Assembly (NCBI RefSeq): GCF_030867095.1
Contig: NC_081824.1
Span: 393,652,829-393,716,828, forward strand
DNA length: 64,000 nt
From: Alligator mississippiensis
Taxonomy: Eukaryota; Chordata; Crocodylia; Alligatoridae
Direction: 5' to 3'
Numbering within the stretch: the first letter of the stretch is position 1; every line of letters starts with the position of its first letter. The position numbers were made by a program, and so were the translations under genes. This document shows positions 22,209 to 34,299 of this stretch, one piece after another. Below the pieces are notes generated by a model that was not told where the DNA came from, did no database searches, and saw nothing but the letters and a program-made list of their open reading frames with translations.

Positions 22209-23052
22209 GTGTAGTGGTTTGATGAGGGGCTAGGAGTGAGATAGGCCTACAGTCATACAATTGCTTAGTCAATGCTCAGGTGAATGTTAGCGTAACAATA
22301 ATGTGGATTATTAGGGAGCACTGGGTTTGCAGCTGAATACAAGACATGACCTGTGGCCTAGCAGGGCTGCTGACCACAAGGCAGAATGATATCTAAGCCA
22401 GCCATTCGCTTATGTTAAGTAACCATCTTAATTGTGTCAACCATTTTCTAAGGGAAAAGCAGCAAGTAAATCTGTGTGAGTCTGTGTGCTGTAAACCAGC
22501 TACAGTGAGGAATGAGATAAAATACAGGGCCCTAAAAAGGGTGAAAGATGTTACAACCTAAGACAGAACAACTGATTGGAATGTGAAAAACAACACGTAA
22601 TTGGTAACAGAATCCAAGATGAACATATGCAAAAAGGTGAATGGTGATTAGCGAAGAAGCTTCCAGAAGCTTCCAGGTTTTGGTCAAAGTCCACCCATTG
22701 ACCGAAGAAAGGGAGTTAAGGTCTTAGACATGCTTATAGCAAAAAGGCATGTAAATGAATGAAATGCATAGGCAATTCCGTGTTAATGAAGCAAACAGTA
22801 AATAGAGGCAGAACTTGAGATGGGAGGAGAAATGGGTGGAACAGGAGGAGGGACAGCGGTGGAATAAATGTTAATGAGTATAAACCAAAGTGTATAAATG
22901 TAGGATGAACCTATTGTTTGAGGCAGGACCCTGTCTCTTACAGTGTGAGGTCCTTGTCCGAAGCTGTCTCAATTCTGAATAAAGCTGTTGTGAGAAATGT
23001 GCACTGGTGTTTGCTCCCTGCTTGCTCTGGCTAATGAGTAACAGGTTCCACA
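22209..23052 (+). mobile_element. endogenous-retrovirus-like LTR
   Basis: About 840 bp from TGTAGTGG to TTCCACA. It carries TATAAATG near 22899 and AATAAA at 22978-22983, followed by a U5-like stretch with TGTTTGCTCCCTGC. Signal order and distances fit an LTR on the plus strand. The exact start and a target duplication were not verified. Only one LTR is present in the window. Confidence 0.5.
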
Positions 23053-23590
23053 GGTAGTTGGACCCTCGTCTCCCTAGTCATTGGGTGCCGCATGGAGTCA
23101 GGGTCTAACAGTGAGGGTAGCGGGAGATACCCAACAGACCGCGCTGGAGCTGACCGAGGCAAGGAGAGATAAGCCCAAAGCCAGGTGAGGCTGGGTGGCA
23201 TGAGTGTGGGCCCTGAGAGAGGGCAGTATGCAAGAAGTTGGGTGAGAGCCAGCTAAGTGAGTGGAACCGCGGTGAGAGAGGGGTGGTATATGAGTGGCCT
23301 TCTAGGGCTGTAGAAAAGAGGTACAACAGTGTGCCCAGTTTGCTATGGTCATAGGCTGGAGACGTAACATCAAAGTAACATCTGCAAGGCATGGGACCCA
23401 TGAAGGGAAGGTTGGAGTGGGTATTAGGCCCTTGTCAGCAGGGCAAGTAATGGGTAGCCTCCTGTCTTTGTAACGACTTTCATATTTTTCCATCAAGGCA
23501 TGGCAGATGAGCGAAGCAGGTGGTTACCCCAGGAAGGGCGGCCGGTGAAGACCTGATGAGGCCGGTGAAGACCTGATGAGGAGGACACCC
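23053..23590 (+). mobile_element. leader-like sequence downstream of the LTR
   Basis: GC-richer, CpG-containing sequence directly after the LTR, like a retroviral untranslated leader. I could not assign a primer-binding site with confidence, and no gag, pol or env frame follows; the element is truncated near 23590. Minus-strand frames here are by-products. Confidence 0.4.
23541..23580. repeat. exact tandem duplication of a 20-bp unit
   Basis: GCCGGTGAAGACCTGATGAG occurs twice back to back with no differences, suggesting a recent slippage event. Confidence 0.97.
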
Positions 23591-23599
23591 TATAACACT

Positions 23600-25200
23600 C
23601 TCTATTACTGTTTAAAAATGTTGAAATTTCTTTCCCTTGCAGTCAGTCTTGGCTAAATTATGTGTGCTAAAGCTTTCAATAAACTTGGACAGTGAAGGGA
23701 GAAATAGTGGTATTAACCTTTAACATGGTGTGAAACGCACTCAAATGAAATGAAATAGGGATGATTAGGAGATCTAATTTTCTATCAAACACAATTTCAT
23801 GAAAGTCTTTTTTTAATCTAATGAATAAAAATATTTCTTTTTGTTATAATCAGATTGCACAACAACATAATACTTCTTTCGGGCCTTATTTTTATATTGT
23901 ACTGTAGTTCTAATAACTTGAAAGACAGGGAACTCATATTGCTCAAGAAATATTGCTGCTGACAATCTGTGTTGAATTTGACACTAACCTGATGCAATGG
24001 ATTTTAGCTTTACTTTATATTAGTATTCGAGATATCCCTGGAAGCTTTTCAAGGTTTGCATCAGATAATGACTCTAAAGTTTGAAACAAAAGTTGGTTGA
24101 ACGAGGCTTACTTTGGAAAGGTCACCAAGTATGACTACGTTGTACCTTTTTTTAATTGAATAATTATAGTAGCATAGGCTACTATTAACTTACTGGGTGC
24201 CAAACTCTGCATATAAAAGGGCTGAAGTAACTGTGGTCCACCACAAGAACAAAATAAAATGAATTTTTGGGGGCCACATGAATAGCATGTTGTAGTTGTA
24301 ATACCATAGAAGTCCAGTGGAAGAACAATGAGCAGGCTTACTAGGTTTATCTTATTTCCTGTCTCCTTTGGATTTTTATTTTCTTCCATCCATTTGCTAA
24401 AAGAAGTATGTAATAGGCCTCTTCTTCGTCAATATTTAATACTGAAAAAAAAGAACAAAACCAAACCTCTGTTCATTGAAGATGGTGTACTTCACAGAAC
24501 TTATTATAGGATAAATTCTGCCTCTTCATAGCTGTGAGGAAAATGTCCCAAAGTAATCTTTTCCTTTTTTGTGTCTTTGTGTGATGCCATATTCCACAGA
24601 ATTTACTGATTAGATGGAATCTGATAGGGCCGTGCTGCAAGTGCTTTTGCTATGGCCTTGCACGTGCAACCTCTGCGCTGTCAGCTGTGCACTTTAGAGC
24701 CTGTGCCATCCCAGCCATGTCCCAAAGTAGTGGGACCAGTATGGTTGAAAACAGGAGTTATGGGAAATGAGTAGGTAGCAGTTAGTGTATGTAGAGATGG
24801 CATTACAGAAACACAAATGAAGGTACAACTGAAAACATACTTGAAAGTGAAATGGGAATACGCAAAGAGTGGTGTTGTTGAAACCCAAGTGGAGAATTCA
24901 TGCATTAAGCACCATTTATCTCTCAATCAGAAAAGATTTTTAAATTATTAAGCTCACATATAATGGGTAGCTAAAAATACACTTTCACTTGTGTGCAGTA
25001 GTAGAGAATAAAATTGTCCTGATTGGCATTTCCTCAGGTTTTGCTTATCTCTTGTCAGCTCTCCCTACAAGTGCTGCCTCCCTGCTGAGTCCCTCCTCTC
25101 CTAGTGAGAATCAAAGCCCCACCAGGCTGTGGTATGTGCTGCCTCCTATTTTTAATAGACAGGTCATGGAAACAGGCTAAGAAAAATGTGTGACTTGGCT
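23600..25200. other. no gene recognised
   Basis: AT-rich unique DNA. Short open frames at 24135-24926 show no motif, splice pair or start context I can support. Confidence 0.6.
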
Positions 25201-25218
25201 GACTAATGTAGATCTTGA

Positions 25219-25312
25219 ATACCAGATCCAAGATCCTTTGTGACTGTTTCATGTAAATTGCACATATACCAGATCCAAGATCCTTTGTGACTGTTCCATG
25301 TAAATTGCCCAT
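25219..25312. repeat. tandem duplication of a 47-bp unit
   Basis: Two adjacent copies beginning ATACCAGATCCAAGATCC and ending AAATTGCxCAT. They differ at two positions (TTTC against TTCC, and GCACAT against GCCCAT). Confidence 0.95.
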
Positions 25313-25319
25313 TTTTCCA

Positions 25320-27730
25320 TTTCAGTGTAATCTCATAATTAATTTGTGAAAACGTGGAAATGTTGGCAAGGGTCTGTGAAGCAAAAATGTTTAAAATGTA
25401 TTTGATTTTGAATTTGATGAATGCAATTCAACCAGCTCTGCTAAGGCTATAATTCAGTACATTACTTTGTTACCTTCTAAAAATGATGTGAAAAGAAAAG
25501 CCATGTCCAAGTAATTAAGGTCTATTTGTAGGGACATTCCTTTTCCTGGAGATTGGAATGGCCCTTTTAAAATTCAAAATGGTTGATAATTTTCCTTTGT
25601 CTCACTCTGGTTTGCATCAATAGGTAGAATATCAACTCCTTTTCTTTCTCTTTCACATGCAAAGCTAGAAGGTGCACAGCAGCATCATTAACTAACTAGC
25701 TAGGGCCAATGTCCAGATACACAGACAACGTAGGTGCTTTAAATGGGACTTGGGTACATTTCAGCACATAAATCCAAGATTAGTTTTCTGATAAAGAGTC
25801 TATCCATTTAATATAAAGTTCCATCCAGAGTTGTCAAAAAGATCATATGGGCATACAATTCTCCATTCAAAAGGAGCCTCTTTTTTGGAATCTACATATA
25901 TCTGTAGGGTGGACAAATACTTTTCTAGCTGAACCAGAAATATTGCTACACAAATGGCTAATTAAGAAAAAGTTATACATCTTATTTTAAGTCAATTAAA
26001 AAACTTTGTAAAAGATTGTAAAACATTTTGCTTTATGCATGGATATAGCTTATCTTTTTTTTTGTGGCTGAGATATATATGTGCTGCATCAGAACCTTCA
26101 TTTCAGAAATGGTCATGTTATAATATTTACCTTATGTTGCCCTTGGTTCAGGGATACATTTTGTTTCCAAAAGGTGACTGAATGCATTTCCTTATCTGTT
26201 TACTGCATTTGTCTAATCCTTTCAATAGTATGAAAGATGGAAACTTACAAAGAACTGTTTGCCTCAGAAAATGATGCTTAGTGCTTACTGTGTTGGGAGG
26301 CCACTGTTTGCTCAGGTATAAGGAATGTTTTTAGGAAATCTAAAACTAAACTTCTTAAGCTACCCATGCTTCAGAGAAGGCAGGAGGATTGCAAGAACAA
26401 ACAGCAGAGAAGGGTACAGTGCTGCAGCAGGACATGTGACAGTCTTTTCCTCCTTTCTCTCCAATTAATTTAGAATTCTTTTTATCTGAGAGAGTCTCAA
26501 ACTCACAGTTATAAGACAAGCCATAAACATACACGCTAGGACATTAGTTTTTACTTACAGCCTGGAATTAATGTTGATAAAGTGAGCCACAGTACAGTGA
26601 TGTGCATACACCCCTACTCAATGAGAGAAGTTACTACAGGTGAAGTGACTATGGTGGTTACAGATATCCTGAGTTTACTGTGTATAGGAAATAATTGTCT
26701 GTGTATAATGGCACAGGACAGGCATTCTTGGTAGCTGCAGGGCAACATATCATGTCTTCAGGGGAAGGAGGATTAACTCTGTAATTGTGCAAGTAGATCA
26801 ATTAATTGCATAGGCAGTTGCCATTTTAGCCCCTTAGCAATCATGATAACCACCTGGAGTGTCAAGAAGAAGCCTGTGTTTCATATATGGATGAATGGAA
26901 TATTTAAAATATGAATACACTACTGGAAATGAAGCCTAGAAGCCATCACAAAATGCTGAGGACTAGTCTCTGTGGCTAAAGATCACTGAAGAAGAGCAAA
27001 AATAGGTCCATCTTTCTAAGCAGTATTATTTCACTTGCTGATTTTTGTATTGGCCTAAGTGAATCAAAAATTGATAACTCGATTGTAAAATTTCTTCTGG
27101 CCTTTTTCTCCATAGATTTTTTTTGGTTTTTTGCAGGTGGGATTGTTGTCAATTAAAGGAATAGCAGAGATGATGGGTGTATTGGAACGGGAATGTCTAT
27201 GAGGCTGTGACTTCATAGTAAATTTACTGTGCCCACTAAGCATGTGACAGTGCTCTGAGGGCTGCATCCTAAAATAGAAATAGGCTAGTTGTATTGTTAC
27301 AGTGCCAAAGGTGGTATAATTAGCATGGGAATGGGATACTTGGTACTGGCACTCAGCAGTAGTAATTAGTTCATCCAAAGTGTCATGCAAATATAGCTAC
27401 ATAACTTTCACTTTAGAAGGCAGCCTGTGCAGAGCAGTATATCACAGTTGAAGGCTTCGCTGCAAGGTGCAGTAAGTTTATGGTGTATAAGGCCTAATGT
27501 AAGTAAAGACTGTTCAGAGCATAGTTATAGAATAGAATCAGATGGCAATTAATACAGGGAACTGACCACTGATATGGGATGAACATCAGGCCAAATTTGA
27601 AATTGGTAATATTTCATCAGTTTTTTTCCTATGGTGTCTTGTTAAAAAGGGCTAGTTGCAGAGGGCACTGCCAAGCGGGATGAACTTGAGACAAAATAGT
27701 GCATTGAAGTGTATGTGTATGTGAGAGAAA
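25320..27730. other. no gene recognised
   Basis: Unique AT-rich DNA. A 108-codon minus-strand frame at 27064-27390 is open but matches nothing I recognise. Confidence 0.55.
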
Positions 27731-27737
27731 GAGAGTG

Positions 27738-28500
27738 GAACCATAGAGAAGTAGGACTGGAAGGGACTTCCAGAGGTCATCTAGTCCAACAGCCTGCTTG
27801 AAGCAGGATGGTCCCTATCCAAACTATCCTATGCAATCCATAATTTGAACTTTACATAAGGCTATCCTCAATGACACAGACATAGCATCCTAGCCTGCCA
27901 CAGGCAAGGCAGGGAAAATATGGTAGCCAATATATGGCTTTTATAAAGGGTTGTCATATATGCTCAAGAGATTCCAGACAGAAGACCATGCTCCCTTGCA
28001 ACACAGGAAGGCAAAACCCCCCACAATCTGTACCAGTCTAACCATGAGGTAAAACTCCTTCCTGACACCAAATATACAGATCAGTCTGACTCTGAGTGAA
28101 GGGGTGAGACCCTTGAGTCAGGAGCCTTTGGCTTGGGTCCCAGCAAGAACACTGGCATATTCCAGTCAAAATCCCCAACTTTGGCTGCAGCCAACACTCA
28201 AGGCTTCTGAGGGAGGCTTAAAAATGTCACACATGTAGTAGAAAAGGGTAAGGCGGGAAGCAAACAAAGCCCGGAACCATGGCAAATACCCATGTTAGAC
28301 CTTAGGCATAGCTACACCTAGATCATCCCCATCCAGTGGCTTTCCAAATTCTTCTTGAACACATCCAGTAATGGCGAGTCCACAGCTTCCCCAGGCAGTC
28401 TCACTACTGCCTCACTATGCTAACGGTAAAGAAGTTTTTCGTGATATTCAATCTATACCTACTTTGCTGCAGCTCTGAACCATTGACCTGCAACCTCAGA
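27738..28500 (-). mobile_element. CR1 LINE 3' region
   Basis: On the plus strand it begins ACCATAGAGAAGTAGGACTG, GAAGGGACTTCCAGAGGTCA, TCTAGTCCAACAGCCTG, the reverse complement of the conserved CR1 3' end. It ends with TCTTGAACACATCCAGTAAT, GTAAAGAAGTTTTTCGTG and GCTCTGAACCATTGACC. Orientation is therefore minus. It is 5'-truncated, as most CR1 copies are. Confidence 0.82.
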
Positions 28501-29190
28501 TGACCAGATGCAGGTAGTACTAGAGGAGCATATAAGCCCAGGGCTTGAGTGGCAGCCAGGTGCAAGGCTGGCTGCTGCTTGGTTGAGGCTGCAGGAGGCT
28601 GGGAAGATGGAGGAGGGTCTGGAGTGGTGATGGCCAATACTTTCAAAGCAATTCCAGAACCTGGAGAGAAAAATAGAGGACATAAAGACATCAAGTTTTG
28701 TATCAGCACAGGACAGAGTAGCAGAAAACCAGAATTTCGTCTATGATTACCACTCTAAAGCTAGTGCCTTGAAGCTAGGTCCTACCCAGTGGGCCCAGGC
28801 TAGTAGGCCTAGCAAGATTGAAGGGGCAGCAGCCAAGCCCCCCAAAAAGGGACTATATTGATAACACCCATGAGGCATAGGATGTGGTAAAGGGGTAGTA
28901 AAAGAGCCACACAACTCACCCAGAAGTCTTTGGGTGCCCTGCCGGGCACAGTTGATCACAGAGGCACAGCCACGGGCCTGAGATTACACAGGCCCAGCCA
29001 GGGTCCTGGAACCAGTGGAACTGAAGCCTACCAATGGTCCGGGGGCAGCGTCCCTATTAATTTATAAACCATCAAGGTGTGGCTGGCAAGACAGGGGGTG
29101 CGCCCTAGGGGTGGAGCACGGTCTCAGAGCCACCATGGGACATCATGGCCACACCTGGGATTCCAACATGTTACAGTCTGTCACCTGCTT
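28500..29190. mobile_element. GC-richer repeat-like block, family unknown
   Basis: The composition differs sharply from the AT-rich flanks, with words such as GGCACAGCCACGGGCCTGAG and GACAGGGGGTGCGCCC. It might be another LTR or leader remnant; no terminal structure or promoter signal was found. Confidence 0.3.
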
Positions 29191-29299
29191 GAAGACTGCC
29201 TCAACCACCTTACCTCTTATGTGCACCTCCTATGTAGTAATGACCATTCTGCTTCTCTATACATTTACGTCAGACTGGGAAATTACAGGTGTAGCGTAA

Positions 29300-31380
29300 G
29301 AGACTTTTTTTGATTGGTCAAGATACATCTATAGAACAGTTATTCTCAATTAGAGTGCCACTAATTCCAAATTTAAAACCCAGAGATTTCAAATAGGAAT
29401 CCATAGTATCAAAAACATTCTGAGTTCTTTGCAACACAAGAATTGCTTTAAACTTGTTCATCAGGAGCAAGACATTGCTCCCCAACATATTGTGAACTCT
29501 CTGTAAGTAATGTTCACACAGACACAGAGACCAGAGAGAATCTGGAGAAAATTCAAGTTCTAAAGAGCCATTAACAATGCTGCCAGAGCTGCTGTGTTCA
29601 CAGGTTCTCCTCAAGGTGATGGCCACAATGACACAGATTATGTATTGAAATTTTGCTTTTAAATTATTGGTTGGATTTTTATCTGTTTTTACTGAAATTC
29701 AAAGTGGTATTTAGTGACATAGGATTATAGTATAATAGGATTATAGGGATTTAGAACCTTTGAGGACAAAACAATCTGGGGTTAAAAGAAAGCTTGTATA
29801 TGACGGGGGCCTACAGAAGCTTGTGGTGGGTCAGAGCTTGGTTTGAGAACAGGGTATATTTTTTTTCTCCTAAGAGTATCCAGTAAAGTTAGAATTCAGT
29901 GTGTTCAGTGTATTCAGGGAATTCGTGAAGCTTTCTCCACTGTGGAAGATCTACTTATTGCATCATCCTGCCATGGCCCTTTTTTTTTATTTTTTTTTCT
30001 GACATCTGATCAGAGTAACAGACATCTTGCTGCACAGATTTAGTACTGTGACATTTCTTTTCATGACTCTTGGTCACGGATATCTGAACCCCAGAATTGA
30101 ATATGGGCCAGGAGTTAGAAATAAAAAATCCACATCCTATAAAAGCTGAAAAATAACTGCAGCCAGCATTGCTGTTGAAATATTACAATGCATGCTGTAT
30201 GTGACATGAAGAGGACAAGGTGTCATTGTGACCAGATGTTTTGATGAGATGATGTGGACTTCATAAAAGGTGGTGTCACTTTTTACCTTCTCCTGCCAAT
30301 CATGCTGTCTGCTGTTAGAGTTTTCCTTTCTAATTCAGTTGATATTTAAAAATTACCTTACTGCCTTTTCTCTAATAGTCAGAGTACCTGTCACTGAAGG
30401 ATGCTAGCCCCTTCTGTAAATGTAGACCCAAGTTAGTCTTCAGTTTCACTCATATAACTCATAGGACTCAGTGTCTCACTCTGTTTTTAACTGCACCCTA
30501 GCACTAATACCAGTCATTCATTTGAATTTCTAGATAGATGTAAGGATTTCTCATCAACTTTTACTTTTCTGTCTCTTCATATTTAATTTTAAATTTTCAT
30601 TCTTACCCAGATTATTGATAAGCAAACTTTCAGTACACCTGGGCATATTAAACTACCTTTATTTACTTTGACTTTCATGGCATATTACTTTTATTTTTCC
30701 CTCATGATCTTGTGTTCTGCAGAATGGCTGATAAGTCTACAATTATTACATTAAATGAAATTGAAATGTCTCAGCTATTCCATGTGGATTATTTTTCTGT
30801 CCTTACAAATGAACTCAAATAGTAACACTGCTGGCATATTTTAAGTCACAAAGTCAATGTGATGCTATCATGACTAATGGCCATAATCAGTTACTAGTTT
30901 TTATAAAACATTTTTTCACAGACTAATGGGATATTTAGGAAATGTCACAGGTGAATTGTCTGAATTAGTGCTGGAAAGTCTATTGGAATCCATTATTTTC
31001 TTTATGGATTTTCGCATGCCTTCAAACACGTGACTGGCTGGTTTTGTGACTTCTTCAAAAAAACAAAACATGTCTTGCAAGTTGTTTTTCAAGGTATCCA
31101 CTGAACTGAAAAATCCACTATTTGCTTAGAGGTGATGTTAAGTCATAGTTCTTGCAGTGAAGGCTGGCTTCATTCTCCTTTAAGTTGGTCTCGGTTCACC
31201 AGTCATGTCCCATTACTTCCTAGACCAAAATCTCTGTCATAGGTTCAACCTATATTGCCCTCTGCCCTTCTGGGTTAATATAGATGTTTTCATTTCTGTT
31301 TCCTCTATTGTAGCACCAAGTGAATACTTCACATACTTGCAATAGCTTACATTTCAAGTTTCTGAAGCTAGAAGAGGCCA
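29300..31380. other. no gene recognised
   Basis: AT-rich. A 102-codon minus-strand frame (29318-29626) has a plausible composition but no known motif, splice site or promoter. Confidence 0.5.
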
Positions 31381-31387
31381 CCTTATC

Positions 31388-31482
31388 GGGGATCCTGATC
31401 CAAAAAACCCAAAAAAACATTTTGGGATTTAAAAAAATAACTCCAAATCCACATTTTTCCATGATAAAAATGAAACCTCATG

Positions 31483-31552
<70 letters not shown>

Positions 31553-31733
31553 ATTGTGAGGTTTTATTTTGATCATGGAAAATATGTTTTTCTCTGATTA
31601 AAAAAAATCCCCCCAAAATATATAAATATAATAGTAGTATTTCATTTTAATCATGGAAAAGTGTGGATTTTGGATTACTTTTTTAATCTGAAATTTGGGA
31701 TTTTTTTTTAATCACAGAAAACCAGAATCCGTA
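31388..31733. mobile_element. composite foldback repeat with (AC)n(GT)n centre
   Basis: The left arm (GGGGATCCTGATCC, AAATCCACATTTTTCCATGA) leads into (AC)20 at 31485-31524 and (GT)14 at 31525-31552. A right arm follows (GTGAGGTTTTATTTTGATCA). Then comes a partial left-arm block (TTTTTCTCTGATT, ATCCCCCC) and a second, nearly complete right arm ending AGAAAACCAGAATCC. It looks like two family members recombined or inserted in tandem. Confidence 0.8.
31485..31552. repeat. palindromic dinucleotide repeat (AC)20(GT)14
   Basis: The AC run turns directly into a GT run at ACACGTGT, so 28 bases on each side pair perfectly (31497-31552). It is the expanded loop of the foldback element. Confidence 0.97.
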
Positions 31734-31749
31734 ATGATCATACAGTTTG

Positions 31750-33090
31750 CTGTATGCCTTCTGCATAAAACAGGGAACTAATTTCTGGTTAAATAAGAAT
31801 ATAGATTTTATAATTAAAAAAACCCTGTCTTTTATTTAAAAAAGACAGAATATTCACAAAAGCCCTTGATAAATCATCCCAATGATTTATTACTCTCACT
31901 TATTGTTGTTGTTTTTTTCTAACTTTATTTCCTGTCTAAATTTGTCCAAATTCAACTTTTAGCCACTGGGTCTTGCTATTCCTAGTAATTTTTTCCTGTC
32001 CCTACCCCTTGTCAACTGGCCCAGAGGCACCCTGGTGTTTTATGACAAATTTCCTAGATAGTAACACCTTCCCTGTAATGGTAGTCAAGCCACCAATCAC
32101 TTGTTTATGTTCTGGAGAAATATCTTTTTCCAATGAGGGAGCAGCAATCAGTAATCCATTTCCCTTTCATCAATGTACTCCCATAATGATAGGCAGTAGG
32201 AACTGAAAAGGGCAACATCATTCCCACTCCTAGCCAAACTTTTAAGGGAAGTTCTTGAAGGTGCCACACTCTATTAAAAAGTTTTATTCTAGACAGGCAG
32301 CACAACCTTAACATTTTATCAAAAAACAAGTCAGCTAAACTTTTCTTCTTGTACTTCAAGTATTGAAAAGATGACTTTTTAAATGACTTTGATGTCCATG
32401 GAAAGGTGACGCATATTAATGTTTCACCTTTTGGAGACGTTTTACAGACTTCTTTCAGAGGCAATAATCTAACTGATCATCACCAGCGCTTTTATGCCTT
32501 TAATGATGATACTTGATGTAATACAAAAACAAAATCAATTATTTAAAGATTCCAATCCCTTTCTGAAGCAGTGTGAATACAGATATTAACAGTGGAGTTC
32601 ATTTTGTTCTGTTCCTTTTTTCTAAAATCTAAAGCTGGTACAAAAGGCAGACATAAAGTAGATTTACTGTTGAAGCACTTGGGAGCATCTTAAAGCTCTT
32701 TCAAAAAAACTAGCTGTCTGCTGATATAGTTATTGGGATTATAGATGCATAGAATTTGTTTTTATTTCAAATGCATATGAAAGATCTTCCTCCCCCACCT
32801 TAATATCCATGCATCACAGAACCAAATGCAAATGTATAACCATTTCAGGTAAAAATATCTGCTAACTTTGCCTCCTATCACCCTTGCATAGGTTCCTATA
32901 TGTTTATTTTCTTAAAGTATTCAGTAATATTCACTTACAGTCAGATTCAGATTCTCTCATTAGGTACCTACAGGGTACATCTACACATAGTACAACACAA
33001 TAAACTCCAGGACAATTTGTGTCAGAGTTTATTGCACTTGGGCACTAAGTTTACATATTCACGTGGGACTGCAGCACATTGAGCCATGGC
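31750..33090. other. unassigned open frames, no gene called
   Basis: A 119-codon frame is open on the minus strand at 32105-32464. Across the same DNA the plus strand is open after one stop, with SPFGDVLQTSFRGNN and TDHHQRFYAFNDDT before TGA. A few CpG sites survive here in otherwise CpG-poor DNA. I cannot decide which strand, if either, was coding, and recognise neither product. Confidence 0.4.
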
Positions 33091-33099
33091 AGAGTAGCC

Positions 33100-33420
33100 C
33101 TGGCTGGCAGGGGCTGGGGAAGGGTCAGCCTGCCAGGCTAGGGTTGTTCTGACCATGCCCAATGTACTGCAGAGGGACTGGCTGGTGCACAAGGGTGCTC
33201 TATGGTGGGACTAGCCAGCAAGGTCTACTATGCAAGGCCATACTATCCAGCCTGTGGGGCAGTCCAAAGGTTCAAAGATTTGGCAGCAGGGGAATGCTAT
33301 CATTGCTTTCCCACTGTCCATTTCTGGGATCCATAGGATGTCCCATGGACAAGATAAAACAGTACTGGGAAGCTAGATTTGGCCCATGGGCCAGTATTTC
33401 CACATCTCTGGCCTAGGACA
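33100..33420. mobile_element. partial relative of the 3.7-4.8 kb GC-rich element
   Basis: The right end (TTTGGCCCATGGGCCAGTAT, TTCCACATCTCTGGCC) resembles the 4.77-kb end (CTGGCCTATGGGCTGTAT). The interior is GC-rich with CTGGCTGGTGCAC-type words. The left end is not resolved. Confidence 0.4.
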
Positions 33421-33479
33421 TAGATCCTAAACCCCCTTATACTGAGGGACAAAAAACCCAAATCTCCTGCTTCCAACAG

Positions 33480-33620
33480 GAGTGAGAAGAGGAGAGATCT
33501 GGGCTCCAGTCCTTGCTTACATCTAATGTGAAATGCATAAAGTGCTGGGAAACAGACACTTGAACTCAGGACTCCCTTTCCCAGGGGAGTGGCCTAAGCT
33601 CTTTGATACATACATTGGTT
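33480..33620 (-). mobile_element. tRNA-derived SINE fragment
   Basis: The reverse complement contains a tRNA-like block with AGCTTAGGCCACTCCCCTGG and a B-box-like GAGTTCAAGTGTC, then a tail with GGACTGGAGCCCAGATC. Sauropsid tRNA-SINEs have this layout. It is decayed and not a functional tRNA. Confidence 0.55.
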
Positions 33621-33699
33621 TGTTTTCCTTCTAGTACCATGGTTTTTGTGCACTTGATCTACCCAATGTCCATAGGTGCTGAGTCTGTGTGGGTGCTCT

Positions 33700-33995
33700 G
33701 GGGCTCAAGCACCCATCAAAAACCTATAAGCCGTTGCCATGGCTGCTTGCAGATATAAAAACCAAACAAACAAACAAACAAAGCGTGCTTTACCAGAAGC
33801 AGCGGTGGATTACTTCAACTCAGCTCTGCAGTGTTTGTAAAGATCAGGCACTTCAGAGGGGCTTTTTGGTGCTTAGAGTTAAAGTTGCTTCAATCAGCTA
33901 TTAGATAAAAGCACCCAAAAAGCTCCACTAAAGTACCCGATCTTTAAAGATGCTGCAAAGCCAGGTTGAAGTAATGCGCTGCCTCTTTTGGGCAT
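33700..33995. mobile_element. foldback element, third family
   Basis: The left arm at 33809-33874 (ATTACTTCAACTCAGC to TTTTTGGTGCTT) pairs with the right arm at 33909-33975 (AAGCACCCAAAAAGC to GGTTGAAGTAAT) over about 66 bp with roughly a dozen mismatches. The loop is 34 bp. An (AAAC)n run lies just left, at 33758-33782. Confidence 0.85.
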
Positions 33996-34184
33996 GTATG
34001 GGGCTCGGCATGGGAGCATGCTAAGTTAAACATGAAGCACCATTTTTTTGTTTTTGTTTTGTATTTTATGTGTGCAAGTACCCACTGGCAAAAAACAAAG
34101 GCGGTGCCTATCCCAATGCCCCTATCTCAATAGAAAACATGGAAAGTAGTCTGTTCTAATCTATAGCTTGGCTAGGAAACTCTC

Positions 34185-34295
34185 CTAAGAAGTGGAAGAT
34201 TTGGATGTAAAATCAGCCAGGGCAAAGGGGTCCTAGAATCCAGGCTGAGAGCACTCTAATCACTAGGGTATTGGATGTAGGTACCACCATCTTGT
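34185..34295 (-). mobile_element. tRNA-derived SINE fragment
   Basis: The reverse complement reads CCCTAGTGATTAGAGTGCTC (A-box-like), then CAGCCTGGATTCTAGGACCC (B-box-like): a decayed tRNA-SINE head. Confidence 0.5.
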
Positions 34296-34299
34296 ATAG

